From Paracentrotus lividus (Eukaryota; Echinodermata; Echinoidea; Camarodonta; Echinidae): a DNA stretch of 64,000 nt. The notes beneath the pieces are model-generated. The model had not been told where the DNA came from and did not search any database. It saw nothing but the letters and a program-made list of their open reading frames with translations. The position numbers and the translations under genes are program-made. Each line of letters opens with the position of its first letter. Position 1 is the first letter of the stretch. The stretch spans positions 16,300-80,299 of the forward strand of contig CALNVZ010001006.1 in NCBI GenBank assembly GCA_940671915.1. Reading direction: 5' to 3'. Below, piece by piece: positions 62,494-64,000 of this stretch.

Positions 62494-63493
62494 CAGTGGT
62501 GGCCAAAATTATTAGAACATCTGAACCTACACAAAGTTTATGGGATTATCAATGCCCTAGTTCATTTGCCGAAATCGGATTAAAGATATCTTTTGTATGC
62601 CATGAGCTTTCAAGACTTTTTAGCATAGGGTCTTAAGTATATGTTGATACCAAATTTATATAGTTTTGACCATCTGGTAATGCACAGCATTAGAAATAGT
62701 TGCGTTATGCGCTTTTGGGTTCCCCATAGACTTGTGTATTAAACATGTAGTCCAAATGCAAAAAAATAAAATGCCAATTACTTATGCCGATTGCTCAAAA
62801 AGTATTTGAGGTAGAAGTATGAAACTTAGCAGGCTTATTTATTCTAATATACCTCAAATACATGCTAAGTTTCAGAAAATTTGGTCGAATGGGGAAAGTG
62901 GATTCGCCCCCGCCCTTCGGGGTGAGATGACCAAAATAACCATGCCCAATGAAGGCTAAGACTATTTTTCCATTTAATGAAGACACTCCTTTTAAATGTA
63001 TATTTTTTTTTAAAGAAAATTTCATGAGCAATTCAAATATGTTGAAATATTAAGGGTCATTGGAATGGGGACTTCAATAGGGGCGCTGAATTTAAAATTT
63101 GGGACCCTTTAAAAATAATTTTAAAATACCCACATAAGATGTAACTACTTCACCCTGTGCTGTTATGAACGCCATTTTTGGCATCCTCAGGAAATTTTCT
63201 TTCAGAATATATATACTTCTGTAGGGGGAGGCTTAACAATTAATGTTTAACGTTATGACACTTTGATCCTGAAAAGGGCAAGATTTTTAGATTTTTCAAT
63301 TGGTGGTGTAACATAAAAGGGGCGACTTGGGGGCGAATTCCCAACGCATGGCTTTGTTATTTAGTTTTTAAAGCATAATGAAGATATTCGGAGACATTCC
63401 AACCATTTTATAGGTATTTAAATGGTCAACAGAATGAAAATTACTAAAATCATTTAAATATGCTTGGTGTTCTAATAATTTTGGCCACCACTG
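62494..63493. mobile_element. Tc1/mariner-type MITE
   Basis: Exactly 1,000 bases with perfect inverted ends starting CAGTGGTGGCCAAAATTATT and continuing AGAACA (26 bases), a classic Tc1-like terminus, with TA on both sides. No transposase frame is present, so it would depend on a related element in trans. Confidence 0.93.
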
Positions 63494-63510
63494 TATATAT
63501 ATGTATGTAT

Positions 63511-63690
63511 GTTATGAATAAAAAGTCTAGGACAAGCTTGGACGTTACTGGACTTTGAATCTTTAATCTAGCTTTCGGCTTATTTGCCTTCATCAGGATT
63601 TCTGAAGAGAAAATCATAACAAACAAGAACAAAAAACATAATAAATAAAAGTAAATCATACAAACAAAATCAGGCACCAACATCTTATCT
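63511..63690. mobile_element. Penelope-like fragment, third copy
   Basis: Starts GTTATGAATAAAAAGTCTAG and ends near CACCAACATCTTAT, colinear with 5,493-5,678. Relic with no coding part. Confidence 0.65.
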
Positions 63691-64000
63691 TATATAATGT
63701 ATAAAAAAGTAAAGAAAATAAATAATATGTACAAGTATTTGTTTACCTTATTAGGCCGTGGAGAGTTGTTACGTGTTTGTTGTTTATTATGTTGTTTTGA
63801 AGTATTGAAATATAGAGGGCGTGTAATCAAGTGTGGATTTCTGAGTTGTTCTGCCGTGACCAAGAGAAAGAGAGTGAGAGAGAAAGAGAGAGGAGAGAAA
63901 GAGAGAAAGGGGGGGGTAGTGAGAGAGAGAGAGAGAGAGAGAGAATGGGGGAGAGAGAGAGAGAGAGAGGGAGCGGGAGGCGGGAGAATGTTGATGCGTG
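63691..64000. repeat. Spacer and GA-rich low-complexity tract
   Basis: From about 63,862 to 63,985 the sequence is mostly GA/GAGA units with a G-run. The rest is AT-rich spacer. No gene. Confidence 0.85.

Overview
This is eukaryotic DNA: AT-rich, crowded with short inverted-repeat transposons, microsatellites and retroelement relics, with only a few long open frames. The paired immunoglobulin-like (Ig) receptors and the repeat style suggest a marine invertebrate deuterostome, perhaps an echinoderm. No sequence marker here fixes the species, so that is an inference.

Layout. Positions 1-13,000 hold no recognisable host gene. They contain several non-autonomous DNA transposons (1,956-4,855), a palindromic cluster of Penelope-like fragments between AT microsatellites (5,273-5,853), two mirror-image arrays of a ~140-base satellite (6,306-8,595 and 11,820-12,465), and between the arrays a decayed LINE reverse transcriptase (10,260-11,310, minus strand). 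Positions 12,669-18,825 are a long foldback element split by an LTR retroelement with a gag-like region.

From 13,174 to the 25-base N gap at 32,945-32,969, the sequence is repeated almost entirely after the gap (32,970-52,655). The end of one contig equals the start of the next. The copy left of the gap carries many small indels, even relative to an independent transposon copy. I read this as one ~19.7 kb locus assembled twice, not as a biological duplication.

The gene-bearing part is 51.6-56.8 kb on the plus strand. It has three uninterrupted coding frames for cell-surface Ig-superfamily proteins. The first (285 aa) has a signal peptide, a V-like domain, a six-cysteine C2-like domain and a short hydrophobic C-terminus. 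The second (370 aa) starts 86 bases later with the same two-domain ectodomain, plus a stalk, membrane span and tail. The third (749 aa) has four Ig-like domains, a membrane span and a 182-residue tail with one ITIM-type tyrosine site. The first two have a V-like domain without the usual disulfide, followed by a C2-like domain with extra cysteine pairs. That resembles the vertebrate CD2/SLAM layout. It may be an undescribed invertebrate receptor family, or convergence.

Positions 56.9-64 kb are noncoding, with more inverted-repeat transposons, including a 1,000-base Tc1/mariner-type element, another Penelope-like fragment and a GA-rich tract.
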